In this document: positions 16,631 through 25,338 of the stretch, one piece after another | How the letters are laid out: every line of letters begins with the position of its first letter | How positions within the stretch are numbered: the stretch's first letter is position 1 | DNA from: DASQMT01 sp963835735 | Lineage (GTDB): Bacteria > Actinomycetota > Thermoleophilia > Solirubrobacterales > Solirubrobacteraceae | Direction of reading: 5' to 3' | DNA: 64,000 bases | Assembly (NCBI GenBank): GCA_963835735.1 | Contig: CAWIGP010000002.1 | Span: 434,001 to 498,000, forward strand | Notes under the pieces: model-generated | What the model saw: the letters and a program-made list of their open reading frames with translations, nothing else | The model's database searches: none | Told to the model about the DNA's origin: nothing | Position numbers and translations under genes: made by a program

Positions 16631-18652
16631 CTAAGGCCCCGTCCACCCGTTCGACCGACACACGCCCCCGCCGCACGGCGGCGTCTGCAAACGCCCGCCA
16701 ACCCGAAGGAACTGGTCCTTCATCGTGCGCGCCTCCTGCGTCCGGCGCGGGAACTCGTGCGGGTCCGTCCCCTCGGTCGGCGGCACGTTGCTCGTCGGCG
16801 GGAGCGGCGTGCCCTGCGGGTTCGCCGGCGTCACCGGGCCGGAGTCGAACACGACCAGCGCGGAGCCACTGAACGGGAAGCGCGTCAGCGCCGGGATCCC
16901 GAAGAACGGCTCCTCGTCGGTCGAGCGGCCCGGGTCGAGCTTGTTCCAGACGTTCGCCCCGATCGTCCGCGCCATCACGTCGGCGGTCACCGGCGCGACC
17001 TGATGGTCGCCGAGCGCGACGTGCAGCAGCACCTCGTGCGGCGGCGTGTCCGGCAGCGGCCGGCGAGTCATGTACTGCGCGTAGCCGCTCGCCTCGCCGC
17101 GGTCCCACAGGTTCGACAGCAGCGAGTAGATCACCGCGCGGTCGAGCGGCCTGGCGTACGCGGCCTCCAGCAAACTCCGGAACGGCGCGAAGTCGACCGA
17201 CCGCTGCAGCATCGTCGAGTAGTTCATGCCGGGCACGCCGAGCACCGCGCGGTCGAAGTCCGGCGCGACCGCGGTCAGCGCGCCGCCCTCGATCCCGCCC
17301 AGCGAGTTGCTGTCGTAGAACAGTCGCTGAGTGGCGTCGAACGCGCCCGCGAACGCCGGATGAGAGCGCAGGCCGTCCGCCGCCACCATCGCGCGGCCGA
17401 GGAACAGCATGTTCAGCATCCCCTGCTGGAGCCGATCGGTGATCGCGCCGAACTTCGACAGGTCCTGGATCGCGGCGGCCGCCTGTGCGGTGTCCTCGCC
17501 GTTGTTGGCGGCCGAGAGCCCGCTCCAGTACGTGCCGCAGACCGTGAAGCCCTGCTGGTGCGCGAGCGTCTTCAACTGCGCCTGCGCCGAGTCGCGCGAG
17601 TCGAGCGGGCTGCCGAGCAGCCCGTGCCCGTAGAGCAGCGCGCGGCCGCCGCCGGCCGGCACGTCGCGCGGGATCACGCAGCGGAAGAAAGCCGCGTACG
17701 TGTTCCCCGCGCGCTGCTCCGGCAGCCCGTCGGCGCCGCGGGCGAAGCCCTTGCCGACCGCGCAGCCGGCGTTCTCCAGGTAGCACGGCACCGTGAGCGT
17801 GCCCTCGACCATGCGTGCGATCTCGGGCTCGCCGGGCGGCGTCAGCTCGTCGCGCGTGATCGCGAACGTCGGCGAGCGGCCCTCCGGCTTCAGATCCGCG
17901 AGGTTCGAGTCGCCCAGCGCCGCGAACGCCTCGTCGCGCATGTGCAGCATCGGCCCGGTGGTCGACTGGCGGCTCGCCACCGTGAAATCCCACGCCAGCA
18001 CGAGGTCGCCGCGCGCGACCCCCGCCCGCGCCAATGCTCGGAACACCCGCCGCATCGCCGGCCGACGCCGTTCGATCGCCTTCGAGCGGGTCGCGTGGCG
18101 GTCGCGCAGAGCGCGGAACGCGAACTTCGGCGCGATCGGCCGGCCGCCCGCTGTCTTCAGGCGGCGCAGCGCGACGACGTACCGGCGACCCGCGGCGAGG
18201 TTGCGCGCCGGGCGGATCAGCAACGCCCGCGAGTCGGCGTCCAGCTCGGCCCAGAACGGCTGCCGCCTGCCCGTGCGCGCGTCGATCAGCGCGACCGGCT
18301 GGCGCCGCGCGAGGCTGCGCCCGATGTCCGTGATCGGCGCGATCCGGCTGCGCCCGACGTCGAGCCCCGGGATGCGGACGGTGATCTGCTGGCCGGGGCT
18401 GAAGCCGTCCGCGCGGTTCCACTCGCGCGGATCGATCCTCACGCCGTCCTTGTTGGCCGGCATGGCATCGCGCGGCAGCGCGAGCCGCCGCCCGGTCGGG
18501 GTGCCCGCGTCGCGCTTGGTGAAGTGGTCGTTGGGGAACGGCAGCAGGCACTGGCCGCCGCCGATCGGATCGCAGGTCGCGGCATACGCCGGCGGTGCGC
18601 CGACGACGAAGGCAGCGAACACGAGCGCCGAGGCGATGAGCCTTGCTTTCAC
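16631..18652 (-). CDS. Large secreted protein, probable alpha/beta-hydrolase fold
   Basis: 673 residues with a clear signal peptide (MKARLIASALVFAAFVVGA, cleavage near AYAATC). The mature N-terminal part looks beta-rich with GIPGLDVG-type strands. The second half has the hydrolase-like elbow region LLYGHGLLGS and LFYDSNSLGGIEGG, where SNSLGG may be a nucleophile elbow. Several Cys pairs (CDPIGGGQC, CVGTYW-like) suggest disulfides outside the cell. No precise enzyme can be named. It ends near a palindromic GC-rich hairpin and starts 12 bases after the upstream secreted-protein gene. Confidence 0.7.
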   Translation of the reverse strand: MKARLIASALVFAAFVVGAPPAYAATCDPIGGGQCLLPFPNDHFTKRDAGTPTGRRLALPRDAMPANKDGVRIDPREWNRADGFSPGQQITVRIPGLDVGRSRIAPITDIGRSLARRQPVALIDARTGRRQPFWAELDADSRALLIRPARNLAAGRRYVVALRRLKTAGGRPIAPKFAFRALRDRHATRSKAIERRRPAMRRVFRALARAGVARGDLVLAWDFTVASRQSTTGPMLHMRDEAFAALGDSNLADLKPEGRSPTFAITRDELTPPGEPEIARMVEGTLTVPCYLENAGCAVGKGFARGADGLPEQRAGNTYAAFFRCVIPRDVPAGGGRALLYGHGLLGSPLDSRDSAQAQLKTLAHQQGFTVCGTYWSGLSAANNGEDTAQAAAAIQDLSKFGAITDRLQQGMLNMLFLGRAMVAADGLRSHPAFAGAFDATQRLFYDSNSLGGIEGGALTAVAPDFDRAVLGVPGMNYSTMLQRSVDFAPFRSLLEAAYARPLDRAVIYSLLSNLWDRGEASGYAQYMTRRPLPDTPPHEVLLHVALGDHQVAPVTADVMARTIGANVWNKLDPGRSTDEEPFFGIPALTRFPFSGSALVVFDSGPVTPANPQGTPLPPTSNVPPTEGTDPHEFPRRTQEARTMKDQFLRVGGRLQTPPCGGGVCRSNGWTGP

Positions 18653-18664
18653 CGGCGCGGCATC

Positions 18665-19390
18665 CTAGCGGCGGCCCAGGACGACCTCCGCAACGTTGCT
18701 GGTCAGCGCGCCCGCGTTTGCATCTATGAACAACCGCACGCCGGCGGTCGTGAGCCCCACGACGGTCACGTGCCGCATGCCGTCGGAGTAGAGCCCGACG
18801 CGACCGGCCGGCGGCGAGTCGCCCGGCGCCGCGAGCACCGCGAGCCCCGGCACCACCTGGGCCACGGCCTCCGCGGCCGGGTAGGCCCCACCCCGCCCCA
18901 GCGACGCGGTGAAGATCAAGGCGGCGACCATTCGGTCGCCGATACGCTTCGCCTGCAGGTAGGCGGCGCCGGGCTGGGTGAGCGGCACCGAGAGCGACAG
19001 CACCGTCCGGAGCCGGCCGCGGCGGGAGCGCAGGACCGTGAGCTTGCAGACGTCGTAGCGCGCCTCGCCGGCCCCGCGGATGCGCAGCGGCCGCCTGGTG
19101 CTGGGGGCGGCCTTGTCGCTGATCAGCTCGCCGGCGCGGTCCAGCGGCAGCAACAGCGCACCCGCCGGTACGAGGGCCTGGCAGGTCACGATCGTGCGCC
19201 GCCCGGCGACCCGCCGGTACAGCTTCGCGGCGCTGGAGGTGAAGGTGATGGTGACGCCACCGGACGCGGCGTTCGCGGCTCGGACGCCGCGCACCTCCAA
19301 GGGCAGGTCGGCGTCCTGCGCCGCTGCGGGCGCGCTCGCGGCGAGCGCGGCCACCGCGGCGAGGGCAAGGGCGCGGATGGGCACATCCAT
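18665..19390 (-). CDS. Secreted hypothetical protein, 241 residues
   Basis: A signal peptide (IRALALAAVAALAASAPAAAQ) is followed by a beta-rich mature part (VTITFTSSAAKLYRR, RLRTVLSLSVPLTQPG, HVTVVGLTTAGVRLFIDA). No catalytic motif is visible. It lies 12 bases upstream of the large secreted hydrolase-like gene on the same strand, so the two are probably cotranscribed and may act together outside the cell. Function unknown. Confidence 0.62.
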   Translation of the reverse strand: MDVPIRALALAAVAALAASAPAAAQDADLPLEVRGVRAANAASGGVTITFTSSAAKLYRRVAGRRTIVTCQALVPAGALLLPLDRAGELISDKAAPSTRRPLRIRGAGEARYDVCKLTVLRSRRGRLRTVLSLSVPLTQPGAAYLQAKRIGDRMVAALIFTASLGRGGAYPAAEAVAQVVPGLAVLAAPGDSPPAGRVGLYSDGMRHVTVVGLTTAGVRLFIDANAGALTSNVAEVVLGRR

Positions 19391-19502
19391 GTGTGGTCTC
19401 CTCTGGGCCGACTGCGGTCGACCGAGTATCTGCGGCGCGGCAGGCGCGCGTCAATGGGCGCGAGCGGCGCCGGCCGTCGCGGCGTGGGTCTAGGATCGCG
19501 CG

Positions 19503-20750
19503 ATGGCCGTCGACACCAGCCGAGTCGCGCACCTCGAGGTCGAGCCGGGCGAGCTGCCCGCCACGATGGCCGCGTGGGTGATCCGCGAGGAACGTCAGGG
19601 CGAGCCGCTGGAGGCTTTCCAGCTGGAGGAGATCGAGGTGCCGGAGCCGGGCGCCTTCGAGGTCGTCGTGCGCGTGATGGCGGCGGGCGTGAACTTCAAC
19701 AACGTCTGGGCAGCGCTCGGCAAGCCTGTGTCCGTGTTCCGCTACCACGAGGAGGACCACCACATCGGCGGCTCGGACGCGTCCGGGATCGTGTGGAAGG
19801 TCGGCGAGGGCGTGACACGCTGGAAGCCGGGCGACGAGGTGGTGCTGCACTGCAACCAGGCCTCCTACGAGGACGTCGAGGTGCACGGGCTCGACCCGCT
19901 GGCCGCGCCGTCGCAGAAGATCTGGGGTTACGAGACCTCATGGGGCTCGTTCGCCCAGTTCTGCAAGGTCCAGGCGCAGCAGTGCCTTCCGAAGCCCGCG
20001 CAGCTCGCGTGGGAGGAGGCGGCGGCCTACGGCCTGACGTACTTCACGGCCTACCGGATGCTGGTCGACCAGGCCCGCATCCAGGCCGGCGACCGCGTGC
20101 TGATCTGGGGCGCCGCCGGCGGCCTGGGCGTGTTCGCGACGCAGCTCTGCAGGCTCGCCGGCGCGGACAGCGTGGGCGTCGTCTCCTCGCCGCAGAAGGG
20201 CGAGCTGTGCAGGGCGCTCGGCGCCCGCGCGGTGATCGACCGCAGCGAGTTCGCCGGGATGATGCGGCGCGGCGACGAGTCGCCCGACCAGGAGGCCGCG
20301 CGCGCGAAGGAGTCGCGCCGCTTCGCAAAGCACGTCAGGGAGCTGCTCGGCGCGCCGCCCGACGTCGTCTTCGAGCACGTCGGCCGCGCGACGTTCCCGA
20401 CGTCGGTGCTGACCGTCAAGCCGTTCGGCAAGGTCGTGATCTGCGGCGCGACCTCGGGCCACCAGCTCGACTTCGACGTCCGCTACCTCTGGATGCGCCA
20501 GAAGCAGATCATCGGCAGCCACTTCGCCAACGCCTACGAGGCGACGAGGGCGAACGAGCTGATCGAATCCGGCAAGATCCGTCCTGTGCTGTGGAAGACG
20601 ATGAGCTTCGACGGGGTCGCCGAGGCGCACCAGTCGATGTACAGGAACGAGCACCTGGGCAAGATCGCCATCCTCGTGGGCGCGGAGGCCGAGGGCCTCG
20701 GCGCCACCGGCGACGGCCCCGGAGCGATCCGCGCGGAGGTAGGAGCCTGA
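19503..20750 (+). CDS. ccr: Crotonyl-CoA carboxylase/reductase
   Basis: 415 residues of the medium-chain dehydrogenase family with Ccr hallmarks: VNFNNVWAALG near residue 66 (the Asn that helps position CO2 in this family), the long insert KIWGYETSWGSFAQF, the NADPH loop IWGAAGGLGVFATQL and the late GSHFANAYEA with the family's conserved His. Ccr reductively carboxylates crotonyl-CoA to ethylmalonyl-CoA. It is the key step of the ethylmalonyl-CoA pathway and also supplies extender units. Ethylmalonyl-CoA mutase is 5 kb downstream, which supports the pathway role. Its TGA shares a base with the next ATG. Confidence 0.92.
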   Translation: MAVDTSRVAHLEVEPGELPATMAAWVIREERQGEPLEAFQLEEIEVPEPGAFEVVVRVMAAGVNFNNVWAALGKPVSVFRYHEEDHHIGGSDASGIVWKVGEGVTRWKPGDEVVLHCNQASYEDVEVHGLDPLAAPSQKIWGYETSWGSFAQFCKVQAQQCLPKPAQLAWEEAAAYGLTYFTAYRMLVDQARIQAGDRVLIWGAAGGLGVFATQLCRLAGADSVGVVSSPQKGELCRALGARAVIDRSEFAGMMRRGDESPDQEAARAKESRRFAKHVRELLGAPPDVVFEHVGRATFPTSVLTVKPFGKVVICGATSGHQLDFDVRYLWMRQKQIIGSHFANAYEATRANELIESGKIRPVLWKTMSFDGVAEAHQSMYRNEHLGKIAILVGAEAEGLGATGDGPGAIRAEVGA

Positions 20751-21082
20751 TGGCCGGAGTGGTGCACATCCCCTGGTACGCCACGTTGTTCCGCGGCGAC
20801 CGGTTCCAGGAGGCGCTCGAGCAGATCGCGCCGCTCGCGCTGCGCTACGGCGCGAGCGATTACGCCGTGTATCGCTCGCGCGACGACGGCTACAAGTACC
20901 TGCAGCTGGCGACGTTCGAGAACAAGGTCGACTTCGAGCGCTACTGGAACGGGGAGGACTTCTCGCTCTGGCGCGGCGACTACGCGGGCTGGTTCACGGT
21001 GCCGGTCCTGTACGTCTGGCACGACCTCGTGGCGAGCGGAGAAATCGACCCGGTTCCTCAACCTCGGGACACCGTCACGTAG
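20750..21082 (+). CDS. Conserved small protein linked to ccr
   Basis: 110 residues, rich in aromatic residues (HIPWYATLFRGDRFQEAL, YAVYRSRDDGYKYLQLATFE, FERYWNGEDF). The pattern suggests a small alpha/beta fold of the dimeric barrel type, but no motif is decisive. The start ATG overlaps the ccr stop (TGATG), so it is made together with Ccr. A helper or related metabolic role is inferred from position only. Confidence 0.65.
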   Translation: MAGVVHIPWYATLFRGDRFQEALEQIAPLALRYGASDYAVYRSRDDGYKYLQLATFENKVDFERYWNGEDFSLWRGDYAGWFTVPVLYVWHDLVASGEIDPVPQPRDTVT

Positions 21083-21126
21083 CCCGACTCGTCGCGCCGG
21101 GCGTCCCTCGGTTTCCGGGCCGGGGA

Positions 21127-21414
21127 TTAGCCCGGCTCCAGTGGAGCCATAGTCAAGCCGGAGTCGTTCAGCAGCTCCCAGTAGAGCTCGGCCTGCTCCT
21201 TCATCCCCGACCACACCATCGCCTGGCCCTGGTTGTGGATCAGGTCGGCGATCGCATAGCCCTTGGAGACCGAGACGCCCGGGATGTGCTGCGCCAGCGT
21301 GTTCGCGACGTGGTCGAAGGTGTTGTGGTCGTCGTTGCGGACGATGACCCGCCAGTGACCGCCCAGGTCGCTGTCGGGCCCCGCCGGACGGGGAAGCTCG
21401 ACGGTCTGGGACAT
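21127..21414 (-). CDS. clpS: ATP-dependent Clp protease adaptor ClpS
   Basis: 95 residues. The core WRVIVRNDDHNTFDHVANTL contains the NDD(H/Y)xxF signature and later KGYAIADLIHNQGQAMVWSG, both diagnostic for ClpS. ClpS binds N-degron substrates and delivers them to the ClpAP or ClpCP protease. The length is typical. It stands alone here, convergent with the ccr operon. A HSP100 gene that could partner it lies at 37008-39137. Confidence 0.95.
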   Translation of the reverse strand: MSQTVELPRPAGPDSDLGGHWRVIVRNDDHNTFDHVANTLAQHIPGVSVSKGYAIADLIHNQGQAMVWSGMKEQAELYWELLNDSGLTMAPLEPG

Positions 21415-21476
21415 CGCCCCAAGATTAGCGCCGCCCGCCGCGGCGCGAGACGCGCCGCGGCGGATGGTCTGAGCGG

Positions 21477-23060
21477 TTACGGCAGCCGCAGCGGGCGCGC
21501 ACCGCGCGCCACGACGACCTCCGAGCCCGACTGCGCGCGCAGCGTCTGCGCGGGCGGGAACGCCGGCTGGTCCTGGGCGCACTTCGTGCCCTCGGCCGGC
21601 AGCGTGAGGCTGAACAGGTACGCCTCGATCGCCTGGTCGGCGCACTGCGAGTTGAAGCCGTCGTCCGGGAACCCGTCGTACGCGGTGTGCCCGTCCCCGG
21701 TCATCGTCAGCAGCCGCGCGTTGCCGAGCTGCTGCACGAGCCGCTTGGACTCCTTGTACGGCGTGGCCGGGTCGTAGCGGGTGCCGACGACGAGCGTCGT
21801 CGGGTCGCGCCGGCTGGTCCGGAACGGCCCGTCGTAGGAGTCCCGCGCCCGGATCGGATACAGGCCCCAGTTGAGCTCGGAGTAGCCGTGGTTCCAGAAC
21901 GCGTAGTCGTAGTCGAAGTACGACTGCCTGCCGGCCGTCAGGAACGGGTTCAGGCCGCGCGGGTAGTTCTGCTCGTCCGCGCTGAGCAGGAAGTACTTGT
22001 CGGTCCCGTTCGAGAACGTCCCGTCGTCGTTGCGGCCGTAGAAGCCGTCCGCGATCGCGCGGATGCCGGCGGCGTCGCCGCCCTCGAGCTGCGTGAGCGC
22101 CGCCGCGAGCTCGGGCCACAGGAACTTCGCGTAGACCTCCTGCACCAACGAGGCGCGGATGTCGTCGCCATCGACCGGCCGGTCCGGCGCGTTGGACGCC
22201 GGGATCGGTGAGGCGTCGGCCTGCTCGATCAGGTCGTCGACGGTCCCCTTGGGGTCGCCGGAGCCGAACGGGCACGCGGCCTGATCCGCCGCGCACGCGG
22301 TGAAGAAGCGGCCGATGGCGCGCTCGAACCCGGCGCTCTGCTCGTCGAGGCTGCTCAGCGGATCGTTGATGTACTGATCCGGATCGAGCGCCCCGTCGAG
22401 CACGACCGCGCGGGTCTTGCCCGGGAACAGGCTCTGGATCGTCGCTCCCAGGAACGTGCCGTAGGAGAAGCCGAGGTAGGTCAGCTTGTCGTCGCCGACG
22501 GCCTTGCGGATCGCGTTGAAGTCCCGCGCGGTGTTCGCGGTCGAGAGGTACTGCAGATTGTCGTTGCGCGCGATGCAGCGCCCGATGTAGCGCGTGTCCT
22601 TCCGCAGCAGGGCCGACACGCTGAGGTTGTCCGGCGTGAGGAACGGCTGCGAGTAGACGCCGTCGGTCTCCTGGTCGGCCATGCAGTCGAGCCCGTCGGA
22701 GATGCCGGTCCCGCGTGGATCGACGCCGACGAGGTCGAAGCGCTCGTTGAGCACCGGGAAGAAGTCGGCGCCGAACGCCTGGACGTAAGGCGCCGCAAAC
22801 GCGCCCGGGCCGCCGAGGTTGAAGAACAGCGAGCCGATCCTGTTCTCCGGGTCCGTGGCGGGCGACTTCGCCACCTGGATGTCGAGCGTCCCGGCGTGCG
22901 GGTTGTCGTAGTCCTTCGGCACCGTGGCCGTCGCGCACTGCGCGCCCGCCGCCCCGCAGTCGGCCCAGTCGAGCTCGACGTCGGCAGACGCGGGTGCCGC
23001 GAGCACGAGGCATGTGAGCGCAGCGCCCACTGCCACCGCCACGCGATGCGTTGTGTTCAT
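21477..23060 (-). CDS. Secreted alpha/beta hydrolase, tripeptidyl aminopeptidase (TAP) type
   Basis: 527 residues with a signal peptide (cleavage near PASADVE). The oxyanion region NLGGPGA and the DLVGVDPRGTGIS strand lead to the nucleophile elbow GFSYGT with Ser199. The C-terminal TAP-like segment has VVGTRYDPATPYKESKRL (Asp of the triad) and GDGHTAY (His). This matches the Streptomyces SlpD/E and TAP proteases, which release tripeptides or act as esterases outside the cell. Two pairs of Cys suggest disulfides. Confidence 0.9.
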   Translation of the reverse strand: MNTTHRVAVAVGAALTCLVLAAPASADVELDWADCGAAGAQCATATVPKDYDNPHAGTLDIQVAKSPATDPENRIGSLFFNLGGPGAFAAPYVQAFGADFFPVLNERFDLVGVDPRGTGISDGLDCMADQETDGVYSQPFLTPDNLSVSALLRKDTRYIGRCIARNDNLQYLSTANTARDFNAIRKAVGDDKLTYLGFSYGTFLGATIQSLFPGKTRAVVLDGALDPDQYINDPLSSLDEQSAGFERAIGRFFTACAADQAACPFGSGDPKGTVDDLIEQADASPIPASNAPDRPVDGDDIRASLVQEVYAKFLWPELAAALTQLEGGDAAGIRAIADGFYGRNDDGTFSNGTDKYFLLSADEQNYPRGLNPFLTAGRQSYFDYDYAFWNHGYSELNWGLYPIRARDSYDGPFRTSRRDPTTLVVGTRYDPATPYKESKRLVQQLGNARLLTMTGDGHTAYDGFPDDGFNSQCADQAIEAYLFSLTLPAEGTKCAQDQPAFPPAQTLRAQSGSEVVVARGARPLRLP

Positions 23061-23176
23061 GCGTCCTCCCTGTAGAAATGCCGGAACCGCTTGGTGCCGG
23101 CCCCGCCCTGGCCGGAACCCATATCACCGGCGCGCGCCGCGTGTCTCCACGACGTGACGTAGTCGGCGCTGCGGCG

Positions 23177-24014
23177 CTACTGCGAGAGGGCCGCGAGCGC
23201 CTGCCGCCCGAGCTCGGCGGCGGTCTGCTGGCGGTCGTCCGGCTGCTTGGCGAGCGCGCGGTCCAGCACTCCCCCGAGCCCGCGTGGGCAGCCCGGGGCA
23301 GACGTCGAGCAGGTGCGGCGGCGGGTCGTGGATGTGCGCCCACATCTTCTCCACGTCGGAGTCGCGCTCGTACAGCACGGCGCCGGTGAGCGAGCGGTAG
23401 AGCACGCAGCCGAGCGCGTAGATGTCCGCCCGCGCGTCGACCTCGACGCCGCGCGCCTGCTCAGGTGCCATGTAGTCCGCCGTCCCGACCGCGAAGCCGG
23501 TCTTGGTCAGTCCGCCCTGCGCCGACCGCTCCTTGGTCACGCCGAAGTCGGTCAGGAACGCCCGCTCGTCGCCGTCGCGCGTGGCGAGCAGCACGTTGGC
23601 GGGCTTGACGTCGCGGTGCACCAGGCCGCGCTGGTGCGCGGCCTCGAGCCCGTTCGCGACCTGGACGATGATCGCCACCGCGCGCTCGGGCGGCAGCCGG
23701 CCGACATCGCTCAGCAGCGTGCGCAGGTCGGTGCCGTCGATGTAGCGCATCGTCACGTAGAGGACGCCCCGCTCCTCGCCCGCGTGGAAGATCTGCACGA
23801 CGTTGGGATGGTCGATCGCGGCGGCCAGCTTGCACTCCGTCACGAAGCGGGCGCGGAAGACGGGGTCGCCCGCCATCCCCGGCTCGATCAACTTCAGCGC
23901 GACCGGCCGGTCGAGCGTGAGGTCGGTCGCGCGGTAGACGACGCCCATCCCGCCGCGGCCCGCCTCCCCGTCGATGCGGTGGCCGGCGAAGGTGGAGCCG
24001 ATCGCGAGCTCCAT
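23177..24014 (-). CDS. Ser/Thr protein kinase, frameshifted at the C-terminus
   Basis: A Hanks-type kinase read from the ATG at 24014: glycine loop GRGGMGVVYRA, VALKLIEPG with the ATP-binding Lys, HRDVKPANVLL and LTDFGVT, and activation/APE segment MAPEQARG. The normal C-lobe end (LGGVLDRALAKQPDDR to a TAG at 23177) is one base out of frame from about 23288. The unshifted frame runs into unrelated sequence to 23124. There is no membrane segment or sensor domain, so the kinase would be cytoplasmic. The ATG may not be the true start, because a receiver domain lies just upstream in another frame. Confidence 0.8.
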
Positions 24015-24048
24015 CGCGCCGCCCGTGATCGCCTCGGGCTCGTCCTGC

Positions 24049-24474
24049 CGGCGGGGCCTGTGGCGTGGCGATCATGCGCGCGCCGAGCTGCGGGTTGAGG
24101 TACGTGCGGCCGTCCGCCGCGGCGCGCACCGCCTCGAGCAGCTCGGCCTCGGCGGCCTCCTTGAGCACATAGCCGCTGGCGCCCGCCGTGAGCGCGGCGC
24201 GGGCGTAGGCCGGCTCGTCCTGCATCGTCATCACCACGACGGCTGCGCCCGGGCTGGCCGCGAGCAGCTCGGGGATCGCCGGCAGGCTCGGCCGGCCGGG
24301 CATGTTGACGTCGAGCAGGATGACGCCGGGGCGATGCTCCGCCACGGTGGGGAGCGCCGCGTCCACGTTGCCGGCCTCGGCCACCACGCAGAACTCGCTC
24401 TCGGACTCGAGCAGCAGTCTCAGACCACTGCGCACCATCGCGTGGTCGTCGACGATCACGATGTTGACCGGCAC
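24049..24474 (-). CDS. Response-regulator receiver domain, broken or fused to the kinase
   Basis: About 142 residues of NarL-type receiver: the acidic pair DD at 9-10, phospho-acceptor Asp55 in VILLDVNMPG, Thr/Met in VMTMQDEP and Lys105 in GYVLKEA. The usual HTH output is absent. After QLGARMIATPQAP the frame continues for about 195 residues that are only an out-of-frame copy of the kinase gene. A one-base shift near 24045-24055 would join the receiver to the kinase as one protein. Either a real receiver-kinase fusion with a base error, or a remnant left by deletion of the HTH. Confidence 0.65.
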
Positions 24475-24486
24475 CGCGGCCCAACT

Positions 24487-25320
24487 CTACGCGGCGCGCT
24501 TGTCCAGGTAGCGTCTCGCGCCGAGGTACAGCTGGTACGGGGGCACCGCCTGCTCGTACTGCGCGGTGAGGTCGCCGGCGTGCTGAGCGATGCGGTCCTC
24601 GATGCCGGCGACGAATGCGTCCTGCCCGTGCTGGGCGGCGAGCGCGACGGTCTCGTGCAGGCGCTCGCGCACCGCGGCCAGGTGGGGCCCGACGTCGTCC
24701 ACCTCGCCGAAGTGGGTCATGGCGAGCGCGCGCGGCTCCCAGCCGGCCACCAGGTCGAGCGAGCGGTCCCAGGCCTCGACGTCGATGTCGGGCGGCGGCG
24801 TCGGCGCGACGACGTACTGCGACGGCGGGATGCGGATGCCCGCGACGTCGCCGACGAACGCGGTGCCGCTCGGCTCGTGCAGGTACGAGACGTGGTGCCA
24901 GGCATGCCCCGGGGTGTACTCGACGCGGTAGTCGCCGAGGATGGTCTCGCCGCCCCGCAGTACCTGCAGGTTCACCTCGGGTACCGGAATGACCTCGCCC
25001 CACAGGCGCGCGAGCTCGTCCTCGCCGCCGAGCAGCCGTGCGACGCTCGCCACGAGCCGCTCCGGCGACGCCATGTGCGGGGCGCCGCGCTCGTGCACGT
25101 AGACCGGTAGCTCCGGCCAGCGCCGCACCAGCGCGCCCGCCACGCCGGCGTGGTCGAGGTGGATGTGGGTGAGCAGCAGCGCACGCGGCGCGGCTCCGTC
25201 GAGCGCCTCCAGGAGCGCCCCCTCGGTCGACTGCGGTCCGGGGTCGATCAACACGCCGTCGACCTCCCAGACGCAGATCACCTTCTCGATTCCCAGCAGC
25301 CTGGTGTCGATCGCGCGCAT
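24487..25320 (-). CDS. Metallo-beta-lactamase-fold hydrolase
   Basis: 277 residues with the metal site THIHLDHAG (His52, His54, Asp56, His57), a second ligand in TPGHAWHHVSY and a later GDVAG and TH motif. This is the glyoxalase-II/MBL-fold superfamily. The substrate is unknown. It lies upstream of the receiver gene by 12 bases on the same strand and is divergent from ethylmalonyl-CoA mutase. In the same region, thioester hydrolysis is a possible but unproven role. Confidence 0.85.
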   Translation of the reverse strand: MRAIDTRLLGIEKVICVWEVDGVLIDPGPQSTEGALLEALDGAAPRALLLTHIHLDHAGVAGALVRRWPELPVYVHERGAPHMASPERLVASVARLLGGEDELARLWGEVIPVPEVNLQVLRGGETILGDYRVEYTPGHAWHHVSYLHEPSGTAFVGDVAGIRIPPSQYVVAPTPPPDIDVEAWDRSLDLVAGWEPRALAMTHFGEVDDVGPHLAAVRERLHETVALAAQHGQDAFVAGIEDRIAQHAGDLTAQYEQAVPPYQLYLGARRYLDKRAA

Positions 25321-25338
25321 GGCGCGGAGTCATAGCCG

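Noticed and set aside
16548..19886. A 1112-codon frame on the minus strand across two secreted proteins
   Set aside because: Shadow frame: the two real genes (16631-18652 and 18665-19390) have signal peptides and this frame does not make sense as protein.
16577..20749. The first 1391 codons of a 1501-codon plus-strand frame that ends at 21082
   Set aside because: Only its last 110 codons, from 20750, read as a protein. The rest is antisense to the secreted genes or out of frame to ccr.
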